Origin: Bacillus sp. Cs-700
GTDB taxonomy: Bacteria > Bacillota > Bacilli > Bacillales > Guptibacillaceae
Length of the DNA: 64,000 nt
Direction of reading: 5' to 3'
Assembly: GCF_011082085.1 (NCBI RefSeq)
Contig: NZ_CP041063.1
Location: forward strand, 2,604,001-2,668,000
A model generated the notes under the pieces. The model searched no databases. It was not told the DNA's origin and worked only from the letters and a program-made list of their open reading frames with translations. Shown here in pieces: positions 53,038 to 63,050 of this stretch (its first letter is position 1; each line of letters opens with the position of its first letter). Made by a program: the position numbers and the translations under genes.

Positions 53038-53922
53038 TTATGCTTTTTCCTTCACTTCACCCTGTTCATCACGTTGATACATCACAACACGCGGAAGAGC
53101 AATTTCAATCCCTATTTCATCAAAACGTTGCTTAACCGCTTTTCTAATTTCTCGACCAATGACCCAGTGCTCCATTGGCTGCACTTCCGAGATGATTCTG
53201 AGAACCACTTCTGAAGGTCCTAAATTCTGCACGCCAAGATATTCTGGTTTTACAATCATAGCATCGAACTGTTCATATAGCTCGTCCAATAAGTGAATGA
53301 TCACTTTTTCAGCTTCTAGTATATGTTCTTCATACGCAATGTTCACATCCACTACAGCAATACTATTATGAATGGAGTAATTCGTCACTTGATTTATGTT
53401 ACCATTCGGCAGAATATGAAGCTCTCCTGTCCAACTTTTAATTTTTGTAACACGTAATCCTATTTCTTCGACAAAACCTTCCACTCCAGAAATTCGTACA
53501 TAATCTCCGACGGAAAACTGTTTCTCAAAAATAATAAAAAAGCCTGTAATGACGTCGCGAACGAGGTTCTGAGCACCGAAACCAACTGCCAAACCAACGA
53601 CACCAGCTCCGGCGATAAGCGTTCGAACATCGATCTCAAACTCGCTCAAGATCATGACAAGCGCAATAAAATAGGTGACGTAGGTTAAAATATTTTCAAT
53701 TAAGCGTATAAGCGTCGCTTCTCTCCGTTCTGATAAACGAAGCGGGCTTTTCAATCGGATCGCGAAAATTTGCGCAAGGGCCGATTTTGCGATACGAAGA
53801 AAAATCCACGTTCCAATGATAATTGCAAGAATCGTAAACCCTCTTTTGACAACATTCCCCCAAAGATCACGATTGGATAAATAATCGTAAGCAGAATTCC
53901 ACATTGGCTCGAACCAATCCAA
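53038..53922 (-). CDS. Small-conductance mechanosensitive channel (MscS family)
   Basis: A 294-residue MscS channel: three transmembrane helices (about 25-45, 75-95, 98-120), the pore helix GAGVVGLAVGFGAQNLVRDVI, and the cytoplasmic beta domain (VGDYVRISGVEGFVEEIGLR, LPNGNINQVTNYS). It opens under membrane tension to release osmolytes. It starts with TTG after GGGAGGGATG. Cotranscribed with the YkvI-like gene (25-bp gap). Confidence 0.92.
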   Translation of the reverse strand: MDWFEPMWNSAYDYLSNRDLWGNVVKRGFTILAIIIGTWIFLRIAKSALAQIFAIRLKSPLRLSERREATLIRLIENILTYVTYFIALVMILSEFEIDVRTLIAGAGVVGLAVGFGAQNLVRDVITGFFIIFEKQFSVGDYVRISGVEGFVEEIGLRVTKIKSWTGELHILPNGNINQVTNYSIHNSIAVVDVNIAYEEHILEAEKVIIHLLDELYEQFDAMIVKPEYLGVQNLGPSEVVLRIISEVQPMEHWVIGREIRKAVKQRFDEIGIEIALPRVVMYQRDEQGEVKEKA

Positions 53923-53947
53923 GCATCATCCCTCCCAGTTTTTTGTA

Positions 53948-54970
53948 CTATGATAACAAATCATACCGTTTTAGAACTGGGAAAATCAAGATAGATGCCA
54001 AAATATAGAGATTGAGCACACCATAGAGAGGGTATAAAAAAGCAACTAGTGTGGAAAAACCAAACGAAGTAAAAGGAATCATCGTCAAAACAATGAGAAA
54101 GGCAACGAACCATAAAGGAAGTCCTAATACACCGCGAAAACGTGACGTAAGACCAAACACACCGCTAACAGCAGTCGTGTAAATGGCTAACCATAGTAAG
54201 ACAGACATAATCAAGATCATATAGTATGGGTAACTTTTCAAAATCGCAAACAGTGGGATTTCATATACAAGTAAGTCATGAGCAACTTGGATCAACGATT
54301 GATTGTATAGAAATGAAACACCACCCAAAATAACCCCGCTTCCAACGCTCGCAATCCAAATCTCTCCCCGATGCTTAATTTGATGGCCAACAGCCGAAAG
54401 AACAGCAACGAGCGGTAAAATATTAAGTGCAGTAAAGGTGAATGCGGCGGGCCAATTTGACTGTTTTGTCCAATTAAACAACATCGTTGATGGATTAGCA
54501 TTAATAAACAATGTAAGAACAGAAAGTAGTAGAATAATAAGAAGAGGAAGAATAATAGCATTCATTGATAACATGCCATTAATATCCCAAAAGAATAAAA
54601 TAACAACGAGCACTGCGAGAATACCAATACCTAACGCATAAGGAAGATGAACAACTTCCATCGTTGCCCCGCCACCTGCCAACATCACAATCGTCGTCGT
54701 AAACAAATACAGGATAATTAACAAATCATATATACCCGTCAACTTTTTCCCAACAAGTCGCTCTAAAATAGGAATATAGTGCGTTGATTTCGTTTCATAA
54801 CTAATTTTCATAACCACATAACAACAAATTGAAAACATTACCGTAAACAACAAAATGGCAAGTACACTTTCATGACCAAAAAACTGCCACAGTTCACGGC
54901 CAGAAGCGTAACCAGCGCCAATCATCGTACCTAATATAAGAAACAACCATTTCAATCCACCGCTTAACAT
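53948..54970 (-). CDS. YkvI-family membrane protein
   Basis: A 340-residue protein with about ten transmembrane helices. The start GGLKWLFLILGTMIGAGYASGRELWQFFG is characteristic of YkvI-type proteins, an LeuT/APC-like transporter fold with the substrate-site GAGYASG. Substrate unknown. AAGGAGG precedes the ATG. First gene of the ykvI-mscS-yyzM string, divergent from yyaC. Confidence 0.85.
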   Translation of the reverse strand: MLSGGLKWLFLILGTMIGAGYASGRELWQFFGHESVLAILLFTVMFSICCYVVMKISYETKSTHYIPILERLVGKKLTGIYDLLIILYLFTTTIVMLAGGGATMEVVHLPYALGIGILAVLVVILFFWDINGMLSMNAIILPLLIILLLSVLTLFINANPSTMLFNWTKQSNWPAAFTFTALNILPLVAVLSAVGHQIKHRGEIWIASVGSGVILGGVSFLYNQSLIQVAHDLLVYEIPLFAILKSYPYYMILIMSVLLWLAIYTTAVSGVFGLTSRFRGVLGLPLWFVAFLIVLTMIPFTSFGFSTLVAFLYPLYGVLNLYILASILIFPVLKRYDLLS

Positions 54971-55095
54971 GGCATTCCCTCCTTGGACTTCTCGTTATAC
55001 GATCGCAGTGAAATACATTGTAAAAATCATCTTATATGTATAGATCACGTCAGATTTCCGTATACTGTTACTACTATTACAAAGGAGAGAATCCT

Positions 55096-55722
55096 ATGAA
55101 TCTTCGAGACAAGTTTTTTCAAAAAAAGCCTGCTGCGTATCGAATCCATCATGAGGATACTCTTGCTAGTAAAACGCTTAGTGAGAGGCTTGCCTTACTT
55201 TTACCAGCACGAAGAACGGATTCAATCGTAATTGTTTGTATTGGCACTGACCGCTCAACAGGAGATGCACTCGGTCCGCTTGTTGGCACCAAACTGCAAC
55301 AATTAAAACCTAAAGCTACAATATACGGAACACTTGAATCACCTGTGCATGCTGTCAATTTAAATGAGGTTATGGAATCAATCGCAGAGCGGCACCCTCG
55401 TCCATTTATTATTGGAATTGATGCTTGTCTTGGACGACTTCATTCAGTCGGTATTATTACTGCTGGAGAAGGACCAGTTAAGCCAGGAGCAGGTGTGAAA
55501 AAAGAGCTTCCGGAAGTAGGCGATATTCACTTAACTGGTATTGTGAATGTAAGTGGGTTTATGGAATACTTTGTCTTGCAAAATACGAGGCTAAATCTTG
55601 TGATGAAAATGGCTGATGTGATGGCCATCAGTCTTCACGAATCGATTGAAGCATATGGAAGAGAGTTTCCAATTGAAAAACATAAACCAAATTGGGGAGA
55701 TGACCTGATCCAACTTCCATAG
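55096..55722 (+). CDS. yyaC: Spore protease YyaC (GPR-like fold)
   Basis: A 208-residue homologue of YyaC, a relative of the germination protease. Core motifs are VIVCIGTDRSTGDALGPLVG and IIGIDACLGRLHSVGII. The frame opens at 55036, but the ATG at 55096 follows AAAGGAG. A GTATA about 15 bp from CGTATACTG upstream (55038-55063) resembles a forespore sigma promoter, tentative. It is the only plus-strand core gene in this part of the window. Confidence 0.92.
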   Translation: MNLRDKFFQKKPAAYRIHHEDTLASKTLSERLALLLPARRTDSIVIVCIGTDRSTGDALGPLVGTKLQQLKPKATIYGTLESPVHAVNLNEVMESIAERHPRPFIIGIDACLGRLHSVGIITAGEGPVKPGAGVKKELPEVGDIHLTGIVNVSGFMEYFVLQNTRLNLVMKMADVMAISLHESIEAYGREFPIEKHKPNWGDDLIQLP

Positions 55723-55723
55723 C

Positions 55724-55768
55724 AAAAAGCTCATGCTTCGGCTACAAAGCCAAAACATGAGCTTTTTT
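55724..55768. terminator. Bidirectional terminator between yyaC and the DUF554 gene
   Basis: Twelve-base-pair stem AAAAAGCTCATG / CATGAGCTTTTT with an inner GGCT/AGCC pairing. Confidence 0.85.
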
Positions 55769-55775
55769 AATCTAC

Positions 55776-56492
55776 TTAATTAAAGAAAAGCGGGAAAAGA
55801 TACAAGGACGTTACAAGAACCGCAGCAACTAATAAAGCAGGAAGAAAATTAGCCACACGAATTTTTATGATACCAAGCAAGTTTAAGCCAATCGCCATTA
55901 TCATTATGCCTCCAGCTGATGTCACTTCTGCAATAAAAGCATCAAGGAGGAACTGAGGGACGACTTGATTAATTTGAGAAGCAAACAAAGCGATTAATCC
56001 TTGGTAAATCATAACCGGAATTGCTGAAAATAACACCCCATAACCAAGCGTGGCGGTAAACATAATTGCGGTAAAACCATCAATTAGTGACTTCGTAAAT
56101 AAAATCGAATGATCATTTCGCAGTCCGCTATCAAGGGCCCCAAGAATCGCCATCGCGCCAACTACATAAACGAGAGTAGCTGTGACAAAAGCCTGGGCAA
56201 CGCTACCCTCAGAAGTAGCGCCTGTTTTCTTTTCAATCCACTTACCCAATGTTGCAAGTTTCCCTTCAAGATCCCAGAACTCTCCTAGCATCCCACCAAT
56301 AACAAGACTGCCAATCACAATGAGGAATTGCTCGCTTTTCATAGCCATTTGAAGGCCAATTACCGTAATAACGAGGGCAAGCCCTTGCATGATGGTCGTT
56401 TTCATTCTGTCTGGAATTCGACTGCTAACTGTTCCGATTAAAGCACCAACCATAATGGCTAATCCATTTACAACCGTACCTAAAAACACCAT
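55776..56492 (-). CDS. DUF554 family membrane protein
   Basis: A 238-residue protein with about seven hydrophobic helices; GTVVNGLAIMVGALIG at the N-terminus and GLALVITVIGLQMAMKS, GGMLGEFWDLE and GGIMIMAIGLNLLGI are family features (YqgA-like). Transport role unknown. GAGGAG precedes the ATG; 13 bp after the class V aminotransferase gene. Confidence 0.88.
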   Translation of the reverse strand: MVFLGTVVNGLAIMVGALIGTVSSRIPDRMKTTIMQGLALVITVIGLQMAMKSEQFLIVIGSLVIGGMLGEFWDLEGKLATLGKWIEKKTGATSEGSVAQAFVTATLVYVVGAMAILGALDSGLRNDHSILFTKSLIDGFTAIMFTATLGYGVLFSAIPVMIYQGLIALFASQINQVVPQFLLDAFIAEVTSAGGIMIMAIGLNLLGIIKIRVANFLPALLVAAVLVTSLYLFPLFFN

Positions 56493-56505
56493 TCCCTACA
56501 TCTCC

Positions 56506-57651
56506 TCAGCCGAAGTACCCCTCAACTATTTCTTCTACTGCTTCAATTACTTTATAAACCTCATCTTCTGTATTATAAGGCCCTACACTTAAACGAACAG
56601 TTCCCGTTCTGCTCGTACCAATCGTCTCATGACCGAGCGGAGTACAATGTAACCCAGCTCTGACCGCTATTTCATAATGCTGATCTAGGATAATTGCAAT
56701 CTCCTGAGCATCTATTCCTTCAATTGTAAATGGAATAACAGCAAGTCGTTGTTCTGGTCCGTAAACGTGAACGTGATCGATTTGATTCAACCCATTAACG
56801 AGAATCTCCGTTAGCTTTTGTTCATGCTTTCTTATTTCAGGAAGACCCATCTTTTTTACCGCGTTTAATCCAGCTAGTAACCCTGCAATTCCAGGCGTAT
56901 TTAGTGTACCGCTCTCAAGACGCTCCGGCAGTTGATTTGGTTGATCAATTAATTCTGAGCTACCACCTGTTCCCCCATGATAAAGAGGATTTAGTTCGAC
57001 TCCTTCACTAACCATGAGCACACCAGTCCCTTGAGGGCCTAACAAGCCTTTATGACCAGGAAACGCTAATAGATCAATACTCATATCACTCATATGGATA
57101 GGAACGATACCAGCGGTTTGAGAGGCATCAACTAAAAAGGTGATTTCTTTTTCTCTTGCAATCTCACCTACAACATCGATTGGAACAATGTTACCGGTTA
57201 AATTCGATCCGTGTGAAACGATAATCATTTTTGTATTTGGTTGAATCGCCTGGCGAAATGCATCGCTATCAAATTCATTGGATTCCCCTATGTTAACGTA
57301 ATCGACTTCAATTCCCACAGTTTTTTTCATATATTCAAGAGGACGGCGAACAGAGTTATGCTCAAATGAGGTCGTTAGAACATGGTCTCCTTCATGAAAA
57401 TGAAAACCTTTAATCGCCTGATTTAGAGCCGCAGTTGCATTAGCTGTAAAACAAACGCGTTCCGAATGGTTAAAACCAAAAAAATCCGCCAGTTGTTCAC
57501 GTGCACGAATAACCGTATCATTAGCACGTCTAGATAAGGCGTGTCCACCACGGCCTGGATTTGCTGCATACTCTGTCATCACCTCTGTCATAGCTTGGAC
57601 AACTTCCGGCGGTTTAGGAAAAGATGTAGCCGCTTGATCGAAATAAATCAC
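56506..57651 (-). CDS. PLP-dependent class V aminotransferase, cysteine-desulfurase family
   Basis: A 381-residue fold-type I PLP enzyme. The cofactor lysine is in FPGHKGLLGPQGTG, the PLP Asp/Gln in VDASQTAG, and a C-terminal cysteine in RAGLHCTPL could accept sulfur. It resembles the CsdB/SufS-like group found next to spo0J in Bacillales. It starts with GTG after GGGGTGG. Reaction on cysteine is likely but not certain. Confidence 0.88.
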   Translation of the reverse strand: MIYFDQAATSFPKPPEVVQAMTEVMTEYAANPGRGGHALSRRANDTVIRAREQLADFFGFNHSERVCFTANATAALNQAIKGFHFHEGDHVLTTSFEHNSVRRPLEYMKKTVGIEVDYVNIGESNEFDSDAFRQAIQPNTKMIIVSHGSNLTGNIVPIDVVGEIAREKEITFLVDASQTAGIVPIHMSDMSIDLLAFPGHKGLLGPQGTGVLMVSEGVELNPLYHGGTGGSSELIDQPNQLPERLESGTLNTPGIAGLLAGLNAVKKMGLPEIRKHEQKLTEILVNGLNQIDHVHVYGPEQRLAVIPFTIEGIDAQEIAIILDQHYEIAVRAGLHCTPLGHETIGTSRTGTVRLSVGPYNTEDEVYKVIEAVEEIVEGYFG

Positions 57652-57676
57652 GTTACCACCCCATCATTTTCGTTAG

Positions 57677-57709
57677 AATAAGAGCATGAACTAAGCTCAT
57701 GCTCTTATT
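57677..57709. terminator. Hairpin at the end of spo0J
   Basis: Perfect 13-bp inverted repeat AATAAGAGCATGA and complement with a seven-base loop; it includes the spo0J stop codon. The T tract is poor, so termination may be partial. Confidence 0.55.
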
Positions 57710-58550
57710 CGGTACCTTCTTCTAAAACTTCTAAAATACGATTAAGATCTTCCTCTGAAAAGAATTCAATTTCTATTTTACCTTTTTTCTTTGACCGTTT
57801 AATTGAAACAGATGTTCCGAACTTCTCACGAAGGGAACTTTCTTTTTCCTTCAAAAACGGGTCAGACTTCTCACCTTTCTTTGTTTCACGTGAAACGCTC
57901 TGATTCAATTGCGTAATTAACTTTTCAAGCTGCCGAACGTTTAATTTTTCTTCCAATGCTCGATCAGCTAACGTTTTTCGAGCTTCTTTTTTCTTTAATC
58001 CAAGTATCGCTCTTCCGTGTCCCATTGAAAGTTTTCCATCAGAAATATACTCCTGCACCTCAGGTGGTAATTGCAGTAAACGTAAAAAGTTAGCCAAATG
58101 CGGCCTGCTTTTTCCTAGGCGCTTTGACAACTCTTCTTGGGTAACGTCTGTTTCTTTCATCAATTTCTGATAAGCAAGAGCTTCTTCAATTGGATTTAAA
58201 TTTTCTCGCTGTAGATTTTCAATTAATGCGATTTCCATCATTTTTCGATCCGTTAACTTTTTCACAACAGCAGGAATTGTTGTAAGACCTGCTTCTTTTG
58301 AAGCGCGATATCTTCGTTCCCCTACAACAATTTCATAACCCTTAATACTTTGTCGAACGATTAATGGTTGAAGAACACCGAAAGATTCAATCGAAGCGCG
58401 CAATTCTTCAATTGCCTCATCACTAAACTTCTTTCTTGGTTGATAGGGGTTAGGACGCAGTTCATTGAGCGGTATTTCTTTCACAACCTCGTCCTCTTTT
58501 TGAGAAGGAAATAAAGCATTGATTCCCTTTCCCAAACCACGATTAGCCAT
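57705..58550 (-). CDS. spo0J: Chromosome-partitioning protein ParB/Spo0J
   Basis: A 281-residue ParB-CTPase: LGKGINALFPSQ N-terminus (contact with Soj), CTP-binding GERRYRAS motif, helix-turn-helix (TQEELSKRLGKSRPHLANFLRLL) and C-terminal dimer domain. It loads on parS, slides and recruits SMC. It overlaps soj by eight bases. A parS site lies within its own coding sequence. Confidence 0.97.
   Translation of the reverse strand: MANRGLGKGINALFPSQKEDEVVKEIPLNELRPNPYQPRKKFSDEAIEELRASIESFGVLQPLIVRQSIKGYEIVVGERRYRASKEAGLTTIPAVVKKLTDRKMMEIALIENLQRENLNPIEEALAYQKLMKETDVTQEELSKRLGKSRPHLANFLRLLQLPPEVQEYISDGKLSMGHGRAILGLKKKEARKTLADRALEEKLNVRQLEKLITQLNQSVSRETKKGEKSDPFLKEKESSLREKFGTSVSIKRSKKKGKIEIEFFSEEDLNRILEVLEEGTE
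57882..57897. other. parS site inside spo0J
   Basis: TGTTTCACGTGAAACG on the plus strand: 15 of 16 matches to TGTTNCACGTGAAACA. B. subtilis also carries parS within spo0J. Confidence 0.9.
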
Positions 58551-59304
58551 TGTCTAACACTTCCTTCGCAAGTTCTAAATAAGTTTCAGCTCCTCGAGAT
58601 TTTGGATCATATACAATGACTGGCTTACCATGACTTGGCGCTTCACTCAAACGTACATTCCTTGGAATAATTACTCGATACACTTTTTCTTGAAAATATT
58701 TCTTCACCTCTTCAATGACTTGAATACCAAGATTTGTTCTGGCATCGAGCATTGTTAAGAGCACTCCTTCAATTTCTAATTCTGTATTTAAATGCTTTTG
58801 AACAAGTCGCACTGTGTTCAATAACTGACTTAATCCTTCTAATGCATAGTACTCACACTGCACAGGGATAAGCACTGCATTCGCAGCGGTTAGAGCGTTT
58901 ATTGTTAATAATCCTAATGATGGAGGACAATCTATTATAATATAATCATACTTTTTTTCAACTTTATTGAGAGCCCTCTTTAATCTTACTTCCCGGGAAA
59001 TGGTTGGAACTAGTTCGATTTCTGCACCTGCAAGCTGAATTGTCGAAGGAATCACATCCAAGTTCTCGACGATTGTCTGCTGGATAACCTCTTCCGCTTC
59101 CACATCATCGACAAGAACATTATATACACAAGTTTCAATGTCTCCTTTTTCAATTCCTACACCGCTGGTTGCGTTGCCTTGAGGATCAATATCCACAAGT
59201 AGAACTTTCTTTCCAAGATAAGCAAGACATGCGCTCATGTTAACTGAAGTCGTCGTCTTTCCAACTCCACCTTTTTGATTCGTAATCGCTACAATATTCG
59301 CCAA
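58543..59304 (-). CDS. soj: Chromosome-partitioning ATPase ParA/Soj
   Basis: A 253-residue ParA ATPase with deviant Walker A KGGVGKTTTS, DIDPQGNATSG and Walker B IIDCPPSLG. It controls Spo0J position and DnaA activity. It begins with TTG shortly after GGGGTGG. A Noc-binding-site-like palindrome is inside the gene. Confidence 0.97.
   Translation of the reverse strand: MANIVAITNQKGGVGKTTTSVNMSACLAYLGKKVLLVDIDPQGNATSGVGIEKGDIETCVYNVLVDDVEAEEVIQQTIVENLDVIPSTIQLAGAEIELVPTISREVRLKRALNKVEKKYDYIIIDCPPSLGLLTINALTAANAVLIPVQCEYYALEGLSQLLNTVRLVQKHLNTELEIEGVLLTMLDARTNLGIQVIEEVKKYFQEKVYRVIIPRNVRLSEAPSHGKPVIVYDPKSRGAETYLELAKEVLDNG
58988..59001. other. Noc-binding site inside soj
   Basis: ACTTCCCGGGAAAT matches the ATTTCCCGGGAAAT consensus at 13 of 14 positions. 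The noc gene is adjacent. Confidence 0.65.
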
Positions 59305-59431
59305 GACGCCACCCCACTCCCATTCCCAACTTTACTGTCTTTAGTTTATCATGTTTCCAATTTTCCGGATCTCTTTTTCATTTTCTAACAAGTTCCCACC
59401 TTCACATGGGCAGGGATTTTTGATAAGAAAA

Positions 59432-59455
59432 AAACTCATCCGCCTGGATGAGTTT
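59432..59455. terminator. Terminator of noc
   Basis: Stem AAACTCATCC / GGATGAGTTT with a GCCT loop and TTTTTTTC on the minus strand; overlaps the noc stop. Confidence 0.8.
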
Positions 59456-60293
59456 ACTTCTTTTTTGGTATTCGAATGGTAAATTGATAGTATTCGTCGT
59501 GGTCTTCTTCATCTGTGTCAATCATTAAACCAGTCTCTGTAACCATATCAAGCGATTGGCGGATGGTATTTACTGCCAATCTCATATCCTTACTAACCGA
59601 TTTTTTCCTCGGCTTCGGTTTTTGAATCGTGCCTTCTAACATACGAGCCACGCGTTCTTCCGTCTGCTTTACATTCCACTGTCGTTCTAGAACTTCACTC
59701 AGAACTTTCACCTGATTCTCAGGATTCTTAAGTGGAATTAATGCTCGAGCGTGCCTCTCCGTAATTTTCTTCTGTAAAAGAGCTTGTTGAACAGGTTCAG
59801 GCAATTTCAATAACCTTAGTTTATTCGCTATGGTAGATTGCCCTTTGCCAAGCCGCTGAGCAAGACTCTCCTGTGTTAAATCATGTAGCTCGATTAATTG
59901 AGCGTAAGCCATCGCTTCTTCGACAGCAGTTAATTCCTCACGCTGCAAATTTTCAATAAGAGCGATTGAGGCTGTTTGAGAATCATTAAATTCCTTAACA
60001 ATAGCAGGAATTCGTTCCCAACCAAGCTTCTTGACTGCTCTCCAGCGTCTTTCCCCGGCAATAATTTCATACTTGCCTTCACGTTCTCTAACCACGATCG
60101 GCTGAATAACTCCATGAGTCTTTATCGTTTGAGATAATTCAGTAATTCTCTCATCTATAAAAATTGTTCGAGGCTGGAAGCGGTTCGGAATAATATCCTC
60201 AACAAGAAGTTGCTTCACTTCCTCTTGTTCTACTTCCATCGTCTCGCTTTTTTCATCGTTCAAACCGAAAAGACGTGAAAACGTATGCTTCAT
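59454..60293 (-). CDS. noc: Nucleoid occlusion protein
   Basis: A 279-residue ParB paralogue. The N-terminus [12 protein letters not shown] is the amphipathic membrane-targeting helix typical of Noc; then come the CTP-binding GERRWRAVK, a helix-turn-helix ([23 protein letters not shown]) and C-terminal dimerisation domain. It binds NBS sites and blocks FtsZ assembly over DNA. AAAGGTGGTG precedes the ATG. Confidence 0.96.
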   Translation of the reverse strand: MKHTFSRLFGLNDEKSETMEVEQEEVKQLLVEDIIPNRFQPRTIFIDERITELSQTIKTHGVIQPIVVREREGKYEIIAGERRWRAVKKLGWERIPAIVKEFNDSQTASIALIENLQREELTAVEEAMAYAQLIELHDLTQESLAQRLGKGQSTIANKLRLLKLPEPVQQALLQKKITERHARALIPLKNPENQVKVLSEVLERQWNVKQTEERVARMLEGTIQKPKPRKKSVSKDMRLAVNTIRQSLDMVTETGLMIDTDEEDHDEYYQFTIRIPKKK

Positions 60294-60365
60294 CGCCTAA
60301 CACCACCTTTAATCGACTCCTTAACTGATTCGCTGCCTAAAAACAAATTCCTTCCATAGGAGCAG

Positions 60366-60381
60366 CGTTCCATGTGAAACA
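60366..60381. other. Degenerate parS-like sequence between noc and rsmG
   Basis: CGTTCCATGTGAAACA matches the parS consensus at 14 of 16 positions, but one mismatch is in the central CACGTG, so ParB binding may be weak. Confidence 0.35.
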
Positions 60382-60410
60382 CTTAACCGTTCATATGCAG
60401 TCTATCTTCA

Positions 60411-61124
60411 TTATAAAGGATTTTTATTTGGCGTGCCTGGCTTTCTTGGATATTTTTTAGGAGTCGTTTTGATTTTTTTAATCGTTACGATATTTCGCTC
60501 ACTTTTTTCAGCTGGTAGTGTTAGCGTATCTCGCTTAACGACTTCCCCACCAAGAAGCTTAATTGCTTGCTTTCCTGTATCCAGCTCATCCTCTACATTT
60601 GGACCTTTCAACGCCACAAAGTAACCGTTAGTTTTAACCAGAGGTAGACATAATTCACCAAGAACAGACAGTCGCGCAACAGCTCTTGCCGTAACAACAT
60701 CATACTTTTCCCGATGATCTTTGTTTTTACCAAATAATTCTGCACGATCATGATGAAAAGAGACATTTTCCAATTGAAGTTTAGAAGAAAGATGCTCCAG
60801 GAAACCAATTCGTTTGTTAAGTGAATCGACAATCGTGATGTTTAAATGAGGAAAACAAATTTTAATAGGCAAACTTGGAAATCCAGCTCCTGCTCCCACA
60901 TCACAAATATGGTAGTCAGAAGAAAAGTCAAATGAGAATGCGGCCATGATGGAATCAAAGAAGTGCTTTTCGTACACTTCTTCCTTATCAGTAATAGCCG
61001 TCAGATTCATTTTCTCATTCCATTCAACAAGAATCTCATAGTAGGTTTGAAATTGTTGAAGCTGCTTAGAAGAAAGATTAATCCCTTTCTCCTCTAACAA
61101 CTCCTGAAACTGTTGCTCGTTCAT
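60411..61124 (-). CDS. rsmG: 16S rRNA (guanine-527-N7)-methyltransferase
   Basis: A 237-residue RsmG (GidB): SAM site [26 protein letters not shown] and [11 protein letters not shown]. It modifies G527 of 16S rRNA; loss gives low-level streptomycin resistance. GGAGGGG precedes the ATG; 18 bp after mnmG. Confidence 0.97.
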   Translation of the reverse strand: MNEQQFQELLEEKGINLSSKQLQQFQTYYEILVEWNEKMNLTAITDKEEVYEKHFFDSIMAAFSFDFSSDYHICDVGAGAGFPSLPIKICFPHLNITIVDSLNKRIGFLEHLSSKLQLENVSFHHDRAELFGKNKDHREKYDVVTARAVARLSVLGELCLPLVKTNGYFVALKGPNVEDELDTGKQAIKLLGGEVVKRDTLTLPAEKSERNIVTIKKIKTTPKKYPRKPGTPNKNPL

Positions 61125-61142
61125 AGCCCCTCCACTTGTACG

Positions 61143-63026
61143 TTATTTTGCAATTTTAGCGATTTTACCTTGTTCGATATACACAAGTAAGATCGATACA
61201 TCAGCTGGATTAACTCCTGAAACGCGGGAAGCTTGACCAATTGATAGAGGACGAACTTCGTCAAGTTTCTGCTTCGCTTCCGTCGCAAGGCCACCAATCG
61301 CATAATAATCAATACCATCAGGAATTTTTTTCTCATCCATCTTCTTCATGCGCTCAACCTGTTGCAGACTTTTATTAATATAGCCGCTGTATTTCACTTG
61401 GATTTCAACTTGTTCTGCAACATCCTCGGGAATATCATAATCAGCTGGAGCAAGTTGATGAATCTCTTGATACGTTATTTCTGGTCGCTTCAATAGATTA
61501 GCGGCATGCATGGCTTCTTTTAATTCTGTACTTTTCTCTGGAAGCACTGCATTCACATGTTCACTCGGCTTAATGACAACTTTCTCGAGACGCTTCATTT
61601 CTTGCTCAATCATTTCTTTCTTAGCTATGAAACGATCATAACGTTCTTGTGGGATCATGCCGATCTCATAACCTAGCTCTGTTAATCTTAAATCAGCATT
61701 ATCATGACGAAGAAGAAGACGGTATTCTGCACGTGAAGTTAACAGACGGTACGGCTCGTTCGTTCCTTTTGTCACAAGATCATCGATCATAACCCCAATG
61801 TATCCTTGTGAGCGATCCAAAATCACCGCTTCACGCTCCTGTGCATTCCTTGCAGCATTAATACCAGACATAATCCCTTGTCCTGCAGCCTCTTCGTAAC
61901 CTGAAGTTCCGTTTAACTGTCCTGCAGTAAAGAGATTTTTAACTGTCTTCGTTTCAAGTGAAGGCCATAATTGCGTTGGAACAACTACATCATATTCAAT
62001 AGCATAGCCTGCACGCATCATTTCAACATTCTCGAGTCCAGGTACGGTTTTAAGAATTTTCTGCTGCAAGTCTTCTGGGAGACTTGTGGATAGACCCTGC
62101 ACATAAACTTCCTTAGTGTTGCGTCCTTCTGGTTCAAGGAAGATCTGGTGTCGCGGTTTATCATTAAAGCGAACAATTTTATCTTCAATCGATGGACAGT
62201 AGCGTGGTCCTGTTCCTTCAATCATACCTGAGTACATTGGAGAACGATGAAGGTTATCGTTAATCAGCTTATGCGTCTCTTCTCCTGTATACGTTAACCA
62301 ACACGGTAGCTGGTCTGTAATAAATTCAGTCGTTTCATATGAAAAAGCACGAGGTTTTTCATCTCCAGGCTGAATTTCAGTTTTACTATAATCAATTGAT
62401 TTATTATTAACACGCGGCGGAGTTCCTGTCTTAAACCGAACCATTTCAAAGCCTAACTCTTCTAAATGGTGAGACAAGTTAACGGATGGCTGCATGTTAT
62501 TTGGCCCACTTTCATAAGAAAGATCACCAATAATGACGCGACCACGCATGAACGTACCTGTTGTTAACACAACAGATTTCGCTTCATACTCTGCACCAGT
62601 TTTCGTAATAACGCCTTTACAAATCCCATCTTCCACGATCAGTTTCTCAACCATTCCTTGCAGAAGAGTGAGATTATCTTGCTCTTCAATTGTTCTTTTC
62701 ATTTCACTTTGATAGAGCACTTTATCAGCCTGAGCACGCAGTGCGCGTACAGCAGGTCCTTTACCCGTGTTTAACATACGCATTTGTATATGCGTTTTAT
62801 CAATATTACGGCCCATTTCTCCACCAAGTGCATCGATTTCCCTTACAACAATTCCTTTTGCAGGGCCTCCTACACTCGGATTACATGGCATGAAAGCGAC
62901 AGAATCTAAGTTAAGTGTAAGCATGAGTGTTTTGGCACCCATTCTAGCTGAAGCAAGTCCTGCTTCCACACCTGCATGGCCTGCGCCAACGACAATAACA
63001 TCATAAGAATCGGCTTTGTAACCCAT
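61143..63026 (-). CDS. mnmG: tRNA uridine-34 cmnm5 modification enzyme MnmG
   Basis: A 627-residue FAD protein (GidA) that with MnmE installs carboxymethylaminomethyl at U34. FAD loop [14 protein letters not shown], the [11 protein letters not shown] motif with catalytic Cys, and the C-terminal helical domain binding MnmE ([19 protein letters not shown]). AAAGGAGG precedes the ATG. Operon mnmE-mnmG-rsmG. Confidence 0.98.
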   Translation of the reverse strand: MGYKADSYDVIVVGAGHAGVEAGLASARMGAKTLMLTLNLDSVAFMPCNPSVGGPAKGIVVREIDALGGEMGRNIDKTHIQMRMLNTGKGPAVRALRAQADKVLYQSEMKRTIEEQDNLTLLQGMVEKLIVEDGICKGVITKTGAEYEAKSVVLTTGTFMRGRVIIGDLSYESGPNNMQPSVNLSHHLEELGFEMVRFKTGTPPRVNNKSIDYSKTEIQPGDEKPRAFSYETTEFITDQLPCWLTYTGEETHKLINDNLHRSPMYSGMIEGTGPRYCPSIEDKIVRFNDKPRHQIFLEPEGRNTKEVYVQGLSTSLPEDLQQKILKTVPGLENVEMMRAGYAIEYDVVVPTQLWPSLETKTVKNLFTAGQLNGTSGYEEAAGQGIMSGINAARNAQEREAVILDRSQGYIGVMIDDLVTKGTNEPYRLLTSRAEYRLLLRHDNADLRLTELGYEIGMIPQERYDRFIAKKEMIEQEMKRLEKVVIKPSEHVNAVLPEKSTELKEAMHAANLLKRPEITYQEIHQLAPADYDIPEDVAEQVEIQVKYSGYINKSLQQVERMKKMDEKKIPDGIDYYAIGGLATEAKQKLDEVRPLSIGQASRVSGVNPADVSILLVYIEQGKIAKIAK

Positions 63027-63050
63027 TGCCGTATTCCTCCTTTAATCTTC

